The position numbers and the translations under genes were made by a program. From positions 1-25,074 of the IMG/VR virus record IMGVR_UViG_3300044632_001684: 25,074 bases of DNA, one strand, 5' to 3'. Below the pieces are notes generated by a model. The model did not search any database. It was not told the origin of the DNA and saw only the letters and a program-made list of their open reading frames with translations. The stretch comes from a virus. Below, piece after piece: positions 14,059 to 19,499 of this stretch (positions within the stretch are counted from its first letter, which is position 1; every line of letters starts with the position of its first letter).

Positions 14059-15078
14059 TTAACCTTTCTTCATGTCGTATGGTTGATTCATTACTTTTAA
14101 GCTCCACCAGGGCTTCTGTAATACTAATGACCTGACTGGTGATACAGGCCTGATAACAATACCTTCTGCATTAGTTCGGCCATGATCGTATTTTGCATTA
14201 TTTGCTATCTCTTGCAATTCTTCTAGAGTAGGAGAAGTTTCAGTAAATTTAAACACCGTCAGCTCTTCCACATGAGGAATTTGATTTTCTCTACAAAAGG
14301 TTTTTAATGTATCCCAGCTTAACCATTTATCGTGTTTAATATCCTTCATCAGGAAGGCGAAAAATGTAAGCTCAGTCAGCTTCATAGGATTACCTTGAAT
14401 TCCGGGACCGCAAACTTCTCCCTGCAACGCAGTATTATCACCAAATTTTAATAGCTTTTCATGCAAGCTATACTTTTTGGCTACCTGCCAGAAAGCATTC
14501 CCCTCTGTCTCTTTTAGCTCAAGGTTTCTAGAGCATACTCGAAACTCGCCGTTTTTAGCTATAAATGTGCCACTGCTACCGTCGCATTTAAGAGTAATAA
14601 CAAACTCTTGGTTTACAAGTGGAGATAGACGAGCTTCATTGAGGGCATTAGGCTCGGATCTAACATTAAATTCATCCGTTTTTGAGATAATGCCAGTTGG
14701 AAAATTACCTGCAGCATCTCCTGCTATAGAAGCTGCTGCAGGCGCAACCCATTTCTCAATACCTAATAGTTCGCTGACTTCATCTCCTTCATTAAAGCTA
14801 TTACCTACAACACTCATAGGTAGCAGGAGTCCTGCACTATACTGCCCTTTTAACTTAACAGTTTTTAACCTTACTTTATCATCACCCTGATACGCTCCAT
14901 CTAAAAATTTTTTAGGTACAAGAGTGTCAGGAAAAATCATTACAACAAGATCGCCTACACTGTGTAGATATTTTTGAGTAACTACTTTCCACCCCAAGAC
15001 TGTAGCTGTTTCAATTCTGTCTGCGCCTTCTATTGGAGCTAGTTCTAATACTCTGGCTACTACTGCGTATTTTTCCAT
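14059..15078 (-). CDS. RNA ligase, DraRnl/Rnl5-like, with N-terminal OB-type domain
   Basis: The ATG at 15078 (MEKYAVVARV) is chosen since the conserved domain starts there; an in-frame ATG at 15129 would overlap the upstream gene by 47 bases. The 339-residue protein has an N-terminal OB-fold-like domain (about 1-110, resembling the tRNA-binding domain fold) and a nucleotidyltransferase core: KCDGSSGT (Lys164 is the AMP acceptor), LQGEVCGPG, EGIVIR (305-310) and SLKVMN. This order, with the OB domain first, is that of the Deinococcus Rnl-type ligases, which seal 3'-OH/5'-phosphate nicks in RNA-containing duplexes. With the kinase-phosphatase it suggests RNA repair. Confidence 0.88.
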   Translation of the reverse strand: MEKYAVVARVLELAPIEGADRIETATVLGWKVVTQKYLHSVGDLVVMIFPDTLVPKKFLDGAYQGDDKVRLKTVKLKGQYSAGLLLPMSVVGNSFNEGDEVSELLGIEKWVAPAAASIAGDAAGNFPTGIISKTDEFNVRSEPNALNEARLSPLVNQEFVITLKCDGSSGTFIAKNGEFRVCSRNLELKETEGNAFWQVAKKYSLHEKLLKFGDNTALQGEVCGPGIQGNPMKLTELTFFAFLMKDIKHDKWLSWDTLKTFCRENQIPHVEELTVFKFTETSPTLEELQEIANNAKYDHGRTNAEGIVIRPVSPVRSLVLQKPWWSLKVMNQPYDMKKG

Positions 15079-15082
15079 AATC

Positions 15083-15499
15083 TTATTTATTGTAGTTTTC
15101 GTCATTATGATCCCAACAGAATACAACATTATCGTATCCTCCTAGTTCATCTTGCAGATTATGACTAATCACTCTTTCCCATATCCAATACCTGTTAGCT
15201 AATCCAGCCCCCAATTTTGAGATGTAAAATTTATGTGTAGGATTGTTTTTAATATGTGCAGATAATTGATCTAACTGATCGAAAAAAGGTTTAGCATATT
15301 CTTCGGGTGTAAAACATGCACCCTGATTATTTGTAGGCTCTTTTTTAGTTACAAACCCTATAGCTCTAGGATGATTGCGAAGTTTTGCTGCACCACCCAA
15401 ACCTATTCTTTGTGCATTATCTCCATAAACAAAAAATGCGTTAGGTTCGTTATTTAATATTTCTTCAGTTACAATAATGCTTTTATACGTAGCAGGCAT
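15083..15499 (-). CDS. Conserved phage protein with GDN and GGAA motifs, macro-like
   Basis: A 138-residue protein containing FVYGDNAQRIGLGGAAKLRNHP (residues about 23-44), IGFVTKKEPTNN, FYISKLGAGLAN and a C-terminal VVFCWD. This set of motifs marks a family often found in phages and bacteria; the glycine-rich loops and the GDN-GGAA arrangement suggest nucleotide or ADP-ribose binding as in macro or DprA/LOG-like folds, which is inference. Catalytic role unknown. It lies 4 bases before the RNA ligase start, so a link with NAD or ADP-ribose chemistry or RNA repair is conceivable. Confidence 0.65.
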   Translation of the reverse strand: MPATYKSIIVTEEILNNEPNAFFVYGDNAQRIGLGGAAKLRNHPRAIGFVTKKEPTNNQGACFTPEEYAKPFFDQLDQLSAHIKNNPTHKFYISKLGAGLANRYWIWERVISHNLQDELGGYDNVVFCWDHNDENYNK

Positions 15500-15500
15500 A

Positions 15501-15770
15501 TTAAATTTTATTTTTAATTTTTTCGTATTTAGTTAACCAATTAGGGTCATGTATTCTAGTTTTTGCTTCTTCTAAAAGGTCTATTATTTGTGACCTGATA
15601 GCATCAACTTTATTGTTGTTAGTCGCTAAATTTTGCTCGTCCGGGTATGGAAGATCAGTATGAATTACTTTGGCCAGCAGCTCATCTGCAGCATCATCTT
15701 CCATAAAATTATGGGCTTGATTGGGGCGGCCCAAAACGGGAATTTCTTCTTCTTCTTCTTCGTTATACAT
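15501..15770 (-). CDS. Small acidic unrecognised protein
   Basis: An 89-residue protein that begins with a run of six Glu (MYNEEEEEEIP), continues with an acidic middle (MEDDAADELL) and ends with a helical basic segment (KVDAIRSQIIDLLEEAKTRI and WLTKYEKIKNKI). It overlaps the end of the dNMP kinase gene by 8 bases and is 1 base from the next gene. No motif was recognised. The charge pattern could suit a small protein-binding adaptor or DNA mimic, but this is only suggested by composition. Confidence 0.5.
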   Translation of the reverse strand: MYNEEEEEEIPVLGRPNQAHNFMEDDAADELLAKVIHTDLPYPDEQNLATNNNKVDAIRSQIIDLLEEAKTRIHDPNWLTKYEKIKNKI

Positions 15771-16251
15771 AGTTTAGAGTGTTTAAAGTTTTTATTTTTA
15801 ATTCTTCAATTGTTCCATCATTTATTATGGTAAAATCTGCAGTTACATCGTCTTGTCCATATTCACTAATATGCTGATGTGCGATTTCTAATTTTAAAGA
15901 AGGACGCACAATTCTAATTATTATACCTTTTCTGTAATTTTTAATATATTGAGCTTCATTGATAAATCTTACGTCTGTAAAAACGTAGGGCATATCTTCT
16001 TTTAAGCTGGCTGCGGTTTTGTTGACCCAGGTGTCCACAGAATACTCTCTGAACGCCATACCTACATCTTGTAGTAATTTTCTACCCCTTAAATCTTTTT
16101 TGCCGTCCCATCCTAATTCTTCGCATGTTTTTTTTAATGCTAAAGCAAAACTAAGTCTATTGTACGGCATACTAGCGCATATTATATCAGCCACAGTGTC
16201 TTTACCGCTACCCGCTAATCCTATAAGCCCTATATCTAAAAATTTATTCAT
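15763..16251 (-). CDS. Deoxynucleoside monophosphate kinase
   Basis: A 162-residue P-loop kinase with GLAGSGKDT at 11-19, a following ADIICASMPYNRLSFALALK helix, and VFTDVRFINEAQ with IIRIVRPSL later, the typical arrangement of phage dNMP kinases (T4 gene 1-like) and dephospho-CoA-kinase-like proteins. It would phosphorylate dNMPs such as the dTMP made by ThyX a few genes downstream. The length is slightly short for T4 gp1 but common for phage homologues. The specific nucleotide cannot be read from the sequence. Confidence 0.82.
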   Translation of the reverse strand: MNKFLDIGLIGLAGSGKDTVADIICASMPYNRLSFALALKKTCEELGWDGKKDLRGRKLLQDVGMAFREYSVDTWVNKTAASLKEDMPYVFTDVRFINEAQYIKNYRKGIIIRIVRPSLKLEIAHQHISEYGQDDVTADFTIINDGTIEELKIKTLNTLNYV

Positions 16252-16253
16252 AA

Positions 16254-16307
16254 CTAGTCTCTATTTAAAATTATGATTATTAAGAAAACAATTAAAATTA
16301 TAATCAT
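16254..16307 (-). CDS. 17-codon hydrophobic mini-gene between two neighbours
   Basis: ATG at 16307 overlaps the stop of the 16304-16522 gene by ATGA, and the frame ends with TAG at 16254-16256, two bases before the ATG at 16251. The 17-residue product is almost entirely Ile, Leu, Val and Phe, ending in Asn-Arg-Asp, so it would be a single short membrane helix. Similar tiny one-helix proteins exist in phages and bacteria. The exact fit, with coupling on one side and 2 bases on the other, is the main support; AT-rich sequence can produce such a frame by chance. Confidence 0.4.
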   Translation of the reverse strand: MIIILIVFLIIIILNRD

Positions 16308-16522
16308 TTTGCCTCCATTACTATTTCTTTGTCTGTATATAAATTTCTTACCATTTTGTTATTTAAAGGATGCTCAAACTCATAGAAAGGTTCTCTAAGA
16401 GTGCCGCCTTGCTCATTTATTTCAAACTTTCTAACACATCTAGCTATTCCAAAATATGAGCCTTCTGGCTGCTTTTCGTCTGTATAATCTATATAATAGA
16501 ATTTTCCTATAACTGGTTTCAT
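16304..16522 (-). CDS. Small unrecognised protein (72 aa)
   Basis: A 72-residue soluble protein beginning MKPVIGKFYYIDYTDEKQPEGSY, with aromatic residues spaced as in a small beta-barrel or SH3-like fold (YYIDY, YFGIARCV, FYEFEHP). No motif was recognised. Its start overlaps the stop of the membrane-protein gene before it (ATGA) and its stop overlaps the 17-codon frame after it (ATGA), making a tightly coupled string. Function unknown. Confidence 0.55.
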   Translation of the reverse strand: MKPVIGKFYYIDYTDEKQPEGSYFGIARCVRKFEINEQGGTLREPFYEFEHPLNNKMVRNLYTDKEIVMEAK

Positions 16523-16761
16523 TTTTTTCTAGTTCTTAATTTTATTCCTATATATGTTCCCGCAAATGCGCCAAGTGCTGCAGGAATAAGAAGAGTATGA
16601 TTTGTGGTGTAATTTATTACGGCTACACAAGCAACGCAAAACACAATTACCGCCCAACAGCTGGCCCTGAGTGCATGATCTGATTGCACGGCTTTTAAAT
16701 AATAAGTATAGAATATGTCCGTGAAGAACAGAGATAAAAATGTAATCAACCAGTCAATCAT
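16519..16761 (-). CDS. Small membrane protein (80 aa)
   Basis: The ATG at 16761 (MIDWLITFLS) is used; the frame runs on into the tRNA genes, which is artefact. The 80-residue product has three hydrophobic stretches (about 3-17, 35-50 and 57-74), a Gly/Ala-rich third segment and a basic tail (KLRTRKK), so an integral inner-membrane protein with a positively charged end in the cytoplasm is likely. It resembles small phage membrane proteins of unknown role. It begins 8 bases after the tRNA-Asn gene end, probably on the tRNA transcript. Confidence 0.6.
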   Translation of the reverse strand: MIDWLITFLSLFFTDIFYTYYLKAVQSDHALRASCWAVIVFCVACVAVINYTTNHTLLIPAALGAFAGTYIGIKLRTRKK

Positions 16762-16769
16762 AATAAAAA

Positions 16770-16844
16770 TGGCTCCAAGACCTGGACTCGAACCAGGAAC
16801 CGTTCGGTTAACAGCCGAATGCTCTACCATTGAGCTATCTTGGA
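16770..16844 (-). tRNA. tRNA-Asn (GTT), CCA encoded
   Basis: Acceptor TCCAAGA/TCTTGGA, D arm with AATGGTA loop, anticodon stem TTCGG/CCGAA around loop CTGTTAA (anticodon at 16810-16812 on the plus strand), T arm CCTGG-TTCGAGT-CCAGG, discriminator G and an encoded CCA. All arms form. It reads AAC/AAT codons, which are frequent in this phage. Usual class I shape. Confidence 0.95.
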
Positions 16845-16853
16845 ATAAAAGTG

Positions 16854-16935
16854 AGCCTCGAGTGGGAATCGAACCCACAGTAGCTTTCGCTGCTGGTTTA
16901 CAAAACCAGTCCTTTACCATTCAGGGCATCGAGGC
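16854..16935 (-). tRNA. tRNA-Thr (TGT) with long variable arm
   Basis: Acceptor GCCTCGA/TCGAGGC, anticodon stem CTGGT/ACCAG around loop TTTGTAA (anticodon TGT), T arm GTGGG-TTCGATT-CCCAC, discriminator T, no encoded CCA. The variable region is 14 bases with an AGC-GAAA-GCT hairpin, a class II feature normally confined to Leu, Ser and Tyr tRNAs. The D stem has one C-A mismatch. The register gives Thr; aminoacylation identity is therefore uncertain. Confidence 0.8.
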
Positions 16936-16945
16936 ATTTAAAGTG

Positions 16946-17027
16946 TGGGCAGTGATGGACTCGAACCATCGGTCTCCGAAGAGGGGAGATTTACAGTCTC
17001 CTGCAATAGCCGCTATGCGAACTACCC
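16946..17027 (-). tRNA. tRNA-Tyr (GTA), class II
   Basis: Acceptor GGGTAGT/ACTGCCC with one T-G pair, D stem GCA/TGC, anticodon stem GGAGA/TCTCC around CTGTAAA (anticodon GTA), a long variable arm with CTC-TTCG-GAG, T arm GATGG-TTCGAGT-CCATC, discriminator A, no encoded CCA. This is the normal bacterial class II Tyr shape. Nine bases separate it from the Thr gene on the same strand. Confidence 0.93.
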
Positions 17028-17030
17028 ATT

Positions 17031-17134
17031 AAAATTATCTAGTACTCTCCCAGTGTCACACCACTTCCCAACTGTGGCCATAAGGTGGACCCTCAATCAG
17101 ACCTAGGCGGCATGGAGCCACCGGCAGGTGTCGC
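17031..17134 (-). ncRNA. Structured RNA element, copy B (between tRNA-fMet-like and tRNA-Tyr)
   Basis: No gene or tRNA fits here. The element shares two blocks with copy A: a 36-base left block (17031-17066) and a right block (17123-17134). In minus-strand RNA, ACACC (17127-17131) pairs with GGTGT (17058-17062); in copy A the last pair is A-T instead of C-G, a compensating change. Inside lies a strong hairpin, GGTGGC/GCCGCC with loop TCCAT. The element ends with an ACACTGGGAGAG tail and CTAGA a few bases before tRNA-Tyr. No known RNA family was recognised. Confidence 0.7.
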
Positions 17135-17154
17135 TCTCCAATTGGAGGAGAAAT

Positions 17155-17228
17155 TGGTTGCGGGACCAGGAATCGAACCTGGGACTGGAGCTTATGAGAC
17201 TCCTATTTTACCACTTCACTATCCCGCG
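17155..17228 (-). tRNA. tRNA-Met (CAT), initiator-like end
   Basis: Acceptor CGCGGGA/TCCCGCA forms six pairs with positions 1 and 72 left as C and A, the mismatch that marks bacterial initiator tRNA for formylation. Anticodon stem GGAGT/GCTCC encloses CTCATAA (anticodon CAT); T arm CCAGG-TTCGATT-CCTGG; discriminator A; CCA encoded. The initiator's three G-C pairs in the anticodon stem are not present, and the D stem is weak. Elongator Met or Ile2 (lysidine) are alternatives, but neither normally has C1xA72. Confidence 0.85.
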
Positions 17229-17246
17229 ATTAAATGTTAAAGATCG

Positions 17247-17338
17247 AAAATTGTCTAGTCTCTCCCAGTGTCACACAACTTAGTCGACCGAATATTCCGG
17301 TCCAAACACCCCGCTATACGCAGTGTGGCATGTGTCGC
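17247..17338 (-). ncRNA. Structured RNA element, copy A (upstream of the fMet-like tRNA)
   Basis: Shares the 35-base left block (17247-17281) and right block (17327-17338) with copy B. In minus-strand RNA ACACA (17331-17335) pairs with TGTGT (17273-17277). Between lie two hairpins: ACACTGC/GCGGGGTGT with loop GTATA and a two-base bulge, and GACCG/CGGTC with loop GAATATT. The inner sequence differs from copy B while the flanks and the helix are kept. The element ends about 20 bases before the fMet-like tRNA. Confidence 0.7.
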
Positions 17339-17406
17339 AATCTCAGCAGGATTTACAGGCTGCTACATTCCAATTACAGCCCAACCTACTACCATTGGGT
17401 TCGTGG
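17339..17406 (-). other. Non-coding stretch with small inverted repeats, unexplained
   Basis: Between the 17407 gene and copy A. It can form CCCAA/TTGGG (17380-17384 with 17395-17399) and AGCAG/CTGCT (17345-17349 with 17360-17364); a third pairing, GCTG/CAGC, competes. It contains AATGGTA, like local tRNA D loops, and CTGTAAA, like the Tyr anticodon loop, but no full cloverleaf or T arm. It could be a decayed tRNA. Confidence 0.3.
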
Positions 17407-17649
17407 TTACTGAGAAATATTATTTTTCTCCACTAAAAAAGAATATAACTCCTCTGCTCTATTTATGATTTCTTCAGTTGTGGGATACCCGTCTCTAATG
17501 AAATCGAACTGCGCTTCAAATAGTGACGCTTTATTATTTTCGTCTGCGCTAAGACGAAAAGTATCCATAACCTGATGAAATCTATGTGTTAGATCTTCCC
17601 TGGCCATAGCTAAAACATCTAATTTAATTTCTTGTGTAGTTTTATTCAT
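17407..17649 (-). CDS. Small unrecognised protein (80 aa)
   Basis: An 80-residue soluble, largely helical protein (KLDVLAMAREDLTHRFHQVMDT, then FDFIRDGYPTTEEIINRAEELYSFL). The YPTTEEIINRAEELY end resembles short helical phage proteins of unknown role. Nothing catalytic is visible. It is the last gene before the tRNA cluster on the minus strand, and its transcript probably continues into the RNA elements and tRNAs. It begins 10 bases after the stop of the next-upstream gene. Confidence 0.6.
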   Translation of the reverse strand: MNKTTQEIKLDVLAMAREDLTHRFHQVMDTFRLSADENNKASLFEAQFDFIRDGYPTTEEIINRAEELYSFLVEKNNISQ

Positions 17650-17659
17650 ATTTTTTAAT

Positions 17660-17950
17660 TTAAATATCGTCGTCTTCTAACAATTTTTTGTACTTTTGTT
17701 GAGCTAAAACTAATCCTTCTGGTGTGTATTCGTACACTCCAGGAATTTCTGTAGGTACAACAAAGCCTTCCATAATTAGATACTGAATAGACTTTTTAGC
17801 ACGTTTTTCCATGTCTGCAAACATTTTTTGTATAGCTTTATGCTGTTTATCGTGCAAGCTCTGCCGTCTTTCATCTTCTGATTGACTATCAAAAGATTCA
17901 TCATCTTCATCTTCTTCGTTGTTCCAATCATACTCGTCTTGTTCGTGCAT
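17660..17950 (-). CDS. Small unrecognised protein with acidic N-terminus (96 aa)
   Basis: A 96-residue protein. Residues 3-30 are mostly Asp, Glu and Ser, then a basic helical part (KQHKAIQKMFADMEKRAKKSIQ) is followed by IMEGFVVPTEIPGVYEYTPEGLVLAQQKYKKLLED. The last part has the layout of a small winged-helix (helix, beta hairpin, helix), so nucleic-acid or protein binding is possible but not shown. It starts 1 base after the glycosylase-like stop. Confidence 0.55.
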   Translation of the reverse strand: MHEQDEYDWNNEEDEDDESFDSQSEDERRQSLHDKQHKAIQKMFADMEKRAKKSIQYLIMEGFVVPTEIPGVYEYTPEGLVLAQQKYKKLLEDDDI

Positions 17951-17951
17951 A

Positions 17952-18725
17952 TTATTTTTCTAGTACGTAGCTCCAATAGCGGCTGTCATTATAACCCTGT
18001 TTGTTATCCCAATACAAGCATCTAGCTATGTATGAAGGTACATTCCACATGGTACACATGTCAACCCAGTGTTGCTCTATACTTTTATATTGTTTTGCAT
18101 CTTTTGTTTGATTTAGACCATAAGCTTGAAACATATGAGTGTCAAGACATGTTATTTTAGCTTTATTAGGATAACACATCTCTATTGCAAAACTTGTTTT
18201 TGCAGGACCTAGGCCTAGAATATCTTCTTGTAGTCTATCTCTGAATTCAAGCCAAGTCTCACTGTTTGTTTTTTTATACTTTGAAGGATTTTGCCAGAAC
18301 TTATGAGCAAATTCAGTTAGATACTTCAGCCTATTCAGCTGCATACCTACCCGACTATTCTCAAGTCTAGACAATAAATCTTCTCCTTTATTTAGCCATA
18401 ACCACCAATCTTTAATAGCCAGGTAGCCAACAATGTTCGACTTCCAGGAGGTATGTACACTCATGAAAGCGAAAAGCCATCGCTGAAAAGCCTCACTGTC
18501 ATTATTAGGGGCTACGTGCTGCCAATAGTCTTTATATGGCTGCACCTGCTTATGATCAAGCGTCAAAAAGAAATTTTCTACTTGATTATAATTTATAGTT
18601 CTTTTTGGTGCTGGTAGTACATTGTAAGAATTATCCCAAAACTCTGGATGCACTAATTCAGCAGTATGATCTATATTTTCTAACTTTGCTTTTTCGTAAC
18701 CTGTTAGAAAATTAAGTTGTTTCAT
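17952..18725 (-). CDS. HhH-GPD superfamily DNA glycosylase-like protein
   Basis: A 257-residue protein with a helix-hairpin-helix followed by the catalytic Asp region of base-excision glycosylases: ILGLGPAKTSFAIEMC (169-184, Lys176 in the place of the endonuclease III/OGG1 lysine) and then CLDTHM (193-198, Asp195). The surrounding sequence is helical and aromatic-rich, as in the family core. No iron-sulphur Cys cluster is seen. Such enzymes remove damaged or modified bases. Substrate is unknown: it might repair phage DNA or act on modified bases. Its neighbours are a RuvC-type resolvase and recombination genes. Confidence 0.7.
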   Translation of the reverse strand: MKQLNFLTGYEKAKLENIDHTAELVHPEFWDNSYNVLPAPKRTINYNQVENFFLTLDHKQVQPYKDYWQHVAPNNDSEAFQRWLFAFMSVHTSWKSNIVGYLAIKDWWLWLNKGEDLLSRLENSRVGMQLNRLKYLTEFAHKFWQNPSKYKKTNSETWLEFRDRLQEDILGLGPAKTSFAIEMCYPNKAKITCLDTHMFQAYGLNQTKDAKQYKSIEQHWVDMCTMWNVPSYIARCLYWDNKQGYNDSRYWSYVLEK

Positions 18726-18743
18726 TCATAATTAATATTAGTT

Positions 18744-19247
18744 TTATAATTGATTGATTTCTCTTCTTCTCAGAAACTCTGCAATCAGAAGTCCGTCTGC
18801 GTCTTTTTTGATATCTAATTCTGGAAATAACCTTTTGCCTATGTCGAGACTGGCTTTTTTTAACTCATCGCTTCCCTTGATATTTTTTGGAAGCAATACT
18901 TTTTGCCATTCTTTACTGTCTACATACTCGTATCTTAAAGAGTGCTGCTCAATGGCTATGAGTGTAGACTCTAGCGCACGAATTGCTGAAAGTGAAGCGT
19001 TGAATCTGGTGCTGTTAATCATAGGCCTTTCAAGTCCTACAAGAAACTTATCTCCCAAGTGCTTAGCTTGCAGTTTCTCAAATATCTCACACAAGGCCGA
19101 AAAGTCTATTCTTGAGATGTTCTTGGCCTCCTTGGTGTAGCTTAACTCTTTTTTAATAGGTAGCTTGATGAGTTCAGCGTGCCTATCGCTAGACACTACA
19201 CCGATACCCTGACTGGTTACGCCGTTGTCAAATCCAATAAATATCAT
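18744..19247 (-). CDS. RuvC-like Holliday junction resolvase
   Basis: A 167-residue RNase H-fold nuclease with acidic residues at the expected places: Asp7 in IGFDNG, Glu73 in VGLERP, and Asp149/Asp151 in KKDADGLLIAEF. Length and order match RuvC and phage RuvC-type resolvases that cut four-way DNA junctions, using two metals. It would resolve branched replication and recombination intermediates before packaging, in agreement with the recombinase and binding-protein genes upstream. A hairpin (19259-19289) lies just before its start. Confidence 0.85.
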   Translation of the reverse strand: MIFIGFDNGVTSQGIGVVSSDRHAELIKLPIKKELSYTKEAKNISRIDFSALCEIFEKLQAKHLGDKFLVGLERPMINSTRFNASLSAIRALESTLIAIEQHSLRYEYVDSKEWQKVLLPKNIKGSDELKKASLDIGKRLFPELDIKKDADGLLIAEFLRRREINQL

Positions 19248-19258
19248 AAAATAGTTTT

Positions 19259-19289
19259 GTTAGGTAGAGGGATTGGACCTCTAGCTAAC
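19259..19289 (-). promoter_or_regulatory. Intergenic hairpin before the RuvC-like gene
   Basis: GTTAGGTAGAGG and CCTCTAGCTAAC form a 12-position stem with one G-G mismatch and a 7-base loop, ending 12 bases before the ATG at 19247. No T run follows on either strand, so it is not a normal terminator. A processing or translation-control hairpin is possible. Confidence 0.5.
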
Positions 19290-19302
19290 ATATGTACACA
19301 AC

Positions 19303-19491
19303 TCAGACTAAACTGTCTAGAATTTCCATTACTTTATCGTAATTTTTGTGTTTTGCGTTTCTGACTGCAAGATTGTTCTTCAGCCATCTAGCGTCGTCGT
19401 TATGCTTCACAGTTTTCCGATAAGCTGGAAGATCCATCTTAGCTATCAGTTTTTCTATTTCAGCTAGCTTCTGTAAGTAACTGTTAGTCAT
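19303..19491 (-). CDS. Small helical protein (62 aa)
   Basis: A 62-residue, mostly basic helical protein (SYLQKLAEIEKLIAKMDLPA, then HNDDARWLKNNLAVRNAKHKNYDKVMEILDSL). It starts 8 bases after the 19500 gene stop and ends just before the hairpin at 19259-19289. No motif was recognised; helix-turn-helix-like packing is possible. Its size and place between recombination genes suggest an accessory protein, without direct evidence. Confidence 0.5.
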   Translation of the reverse strand: MTNSYLQKLAEIEKLIAKMDLPAYRKTVKHNDDARWLKNNLAVRNAKHKNYDKVMEILDSLV

Positions 19492-19499
19492 CTTAACAT

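Noticed and set aside
16762-16920. N-terminal extension of the 16519-16761 frame through two tRNA genes
   Set aside because: It reads across the tRNA-Asn and tRNA-Thr genes; the translated piece is the reverse of tRNA sequence, and a good start exists at 16761.
16715-17032. Plus-strand open frame over the tRNA cluster
   Set aside because: It is antisense to four clear tRNA genes; phrases such as PGLEPGT are a known artefact of translating tRNA sequence.
17031-17338. HDV-like (theta) or hammerhead ribozyme for the repeated RNA
   Set aside because: The 5' flanks do not pair with the expected P1 partner, copy B lacks a C at the catalytic place before the 3' helix strand, and no hammerhead core (CTGATGA, GAAA) is present.
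17339-17406. Fifth tRNA gene in the gap after copy A
   Set aside because: D-loop-like and anticodon-loop-like fragments exist, but no acceptor stem, no T arm and no correct spacing.
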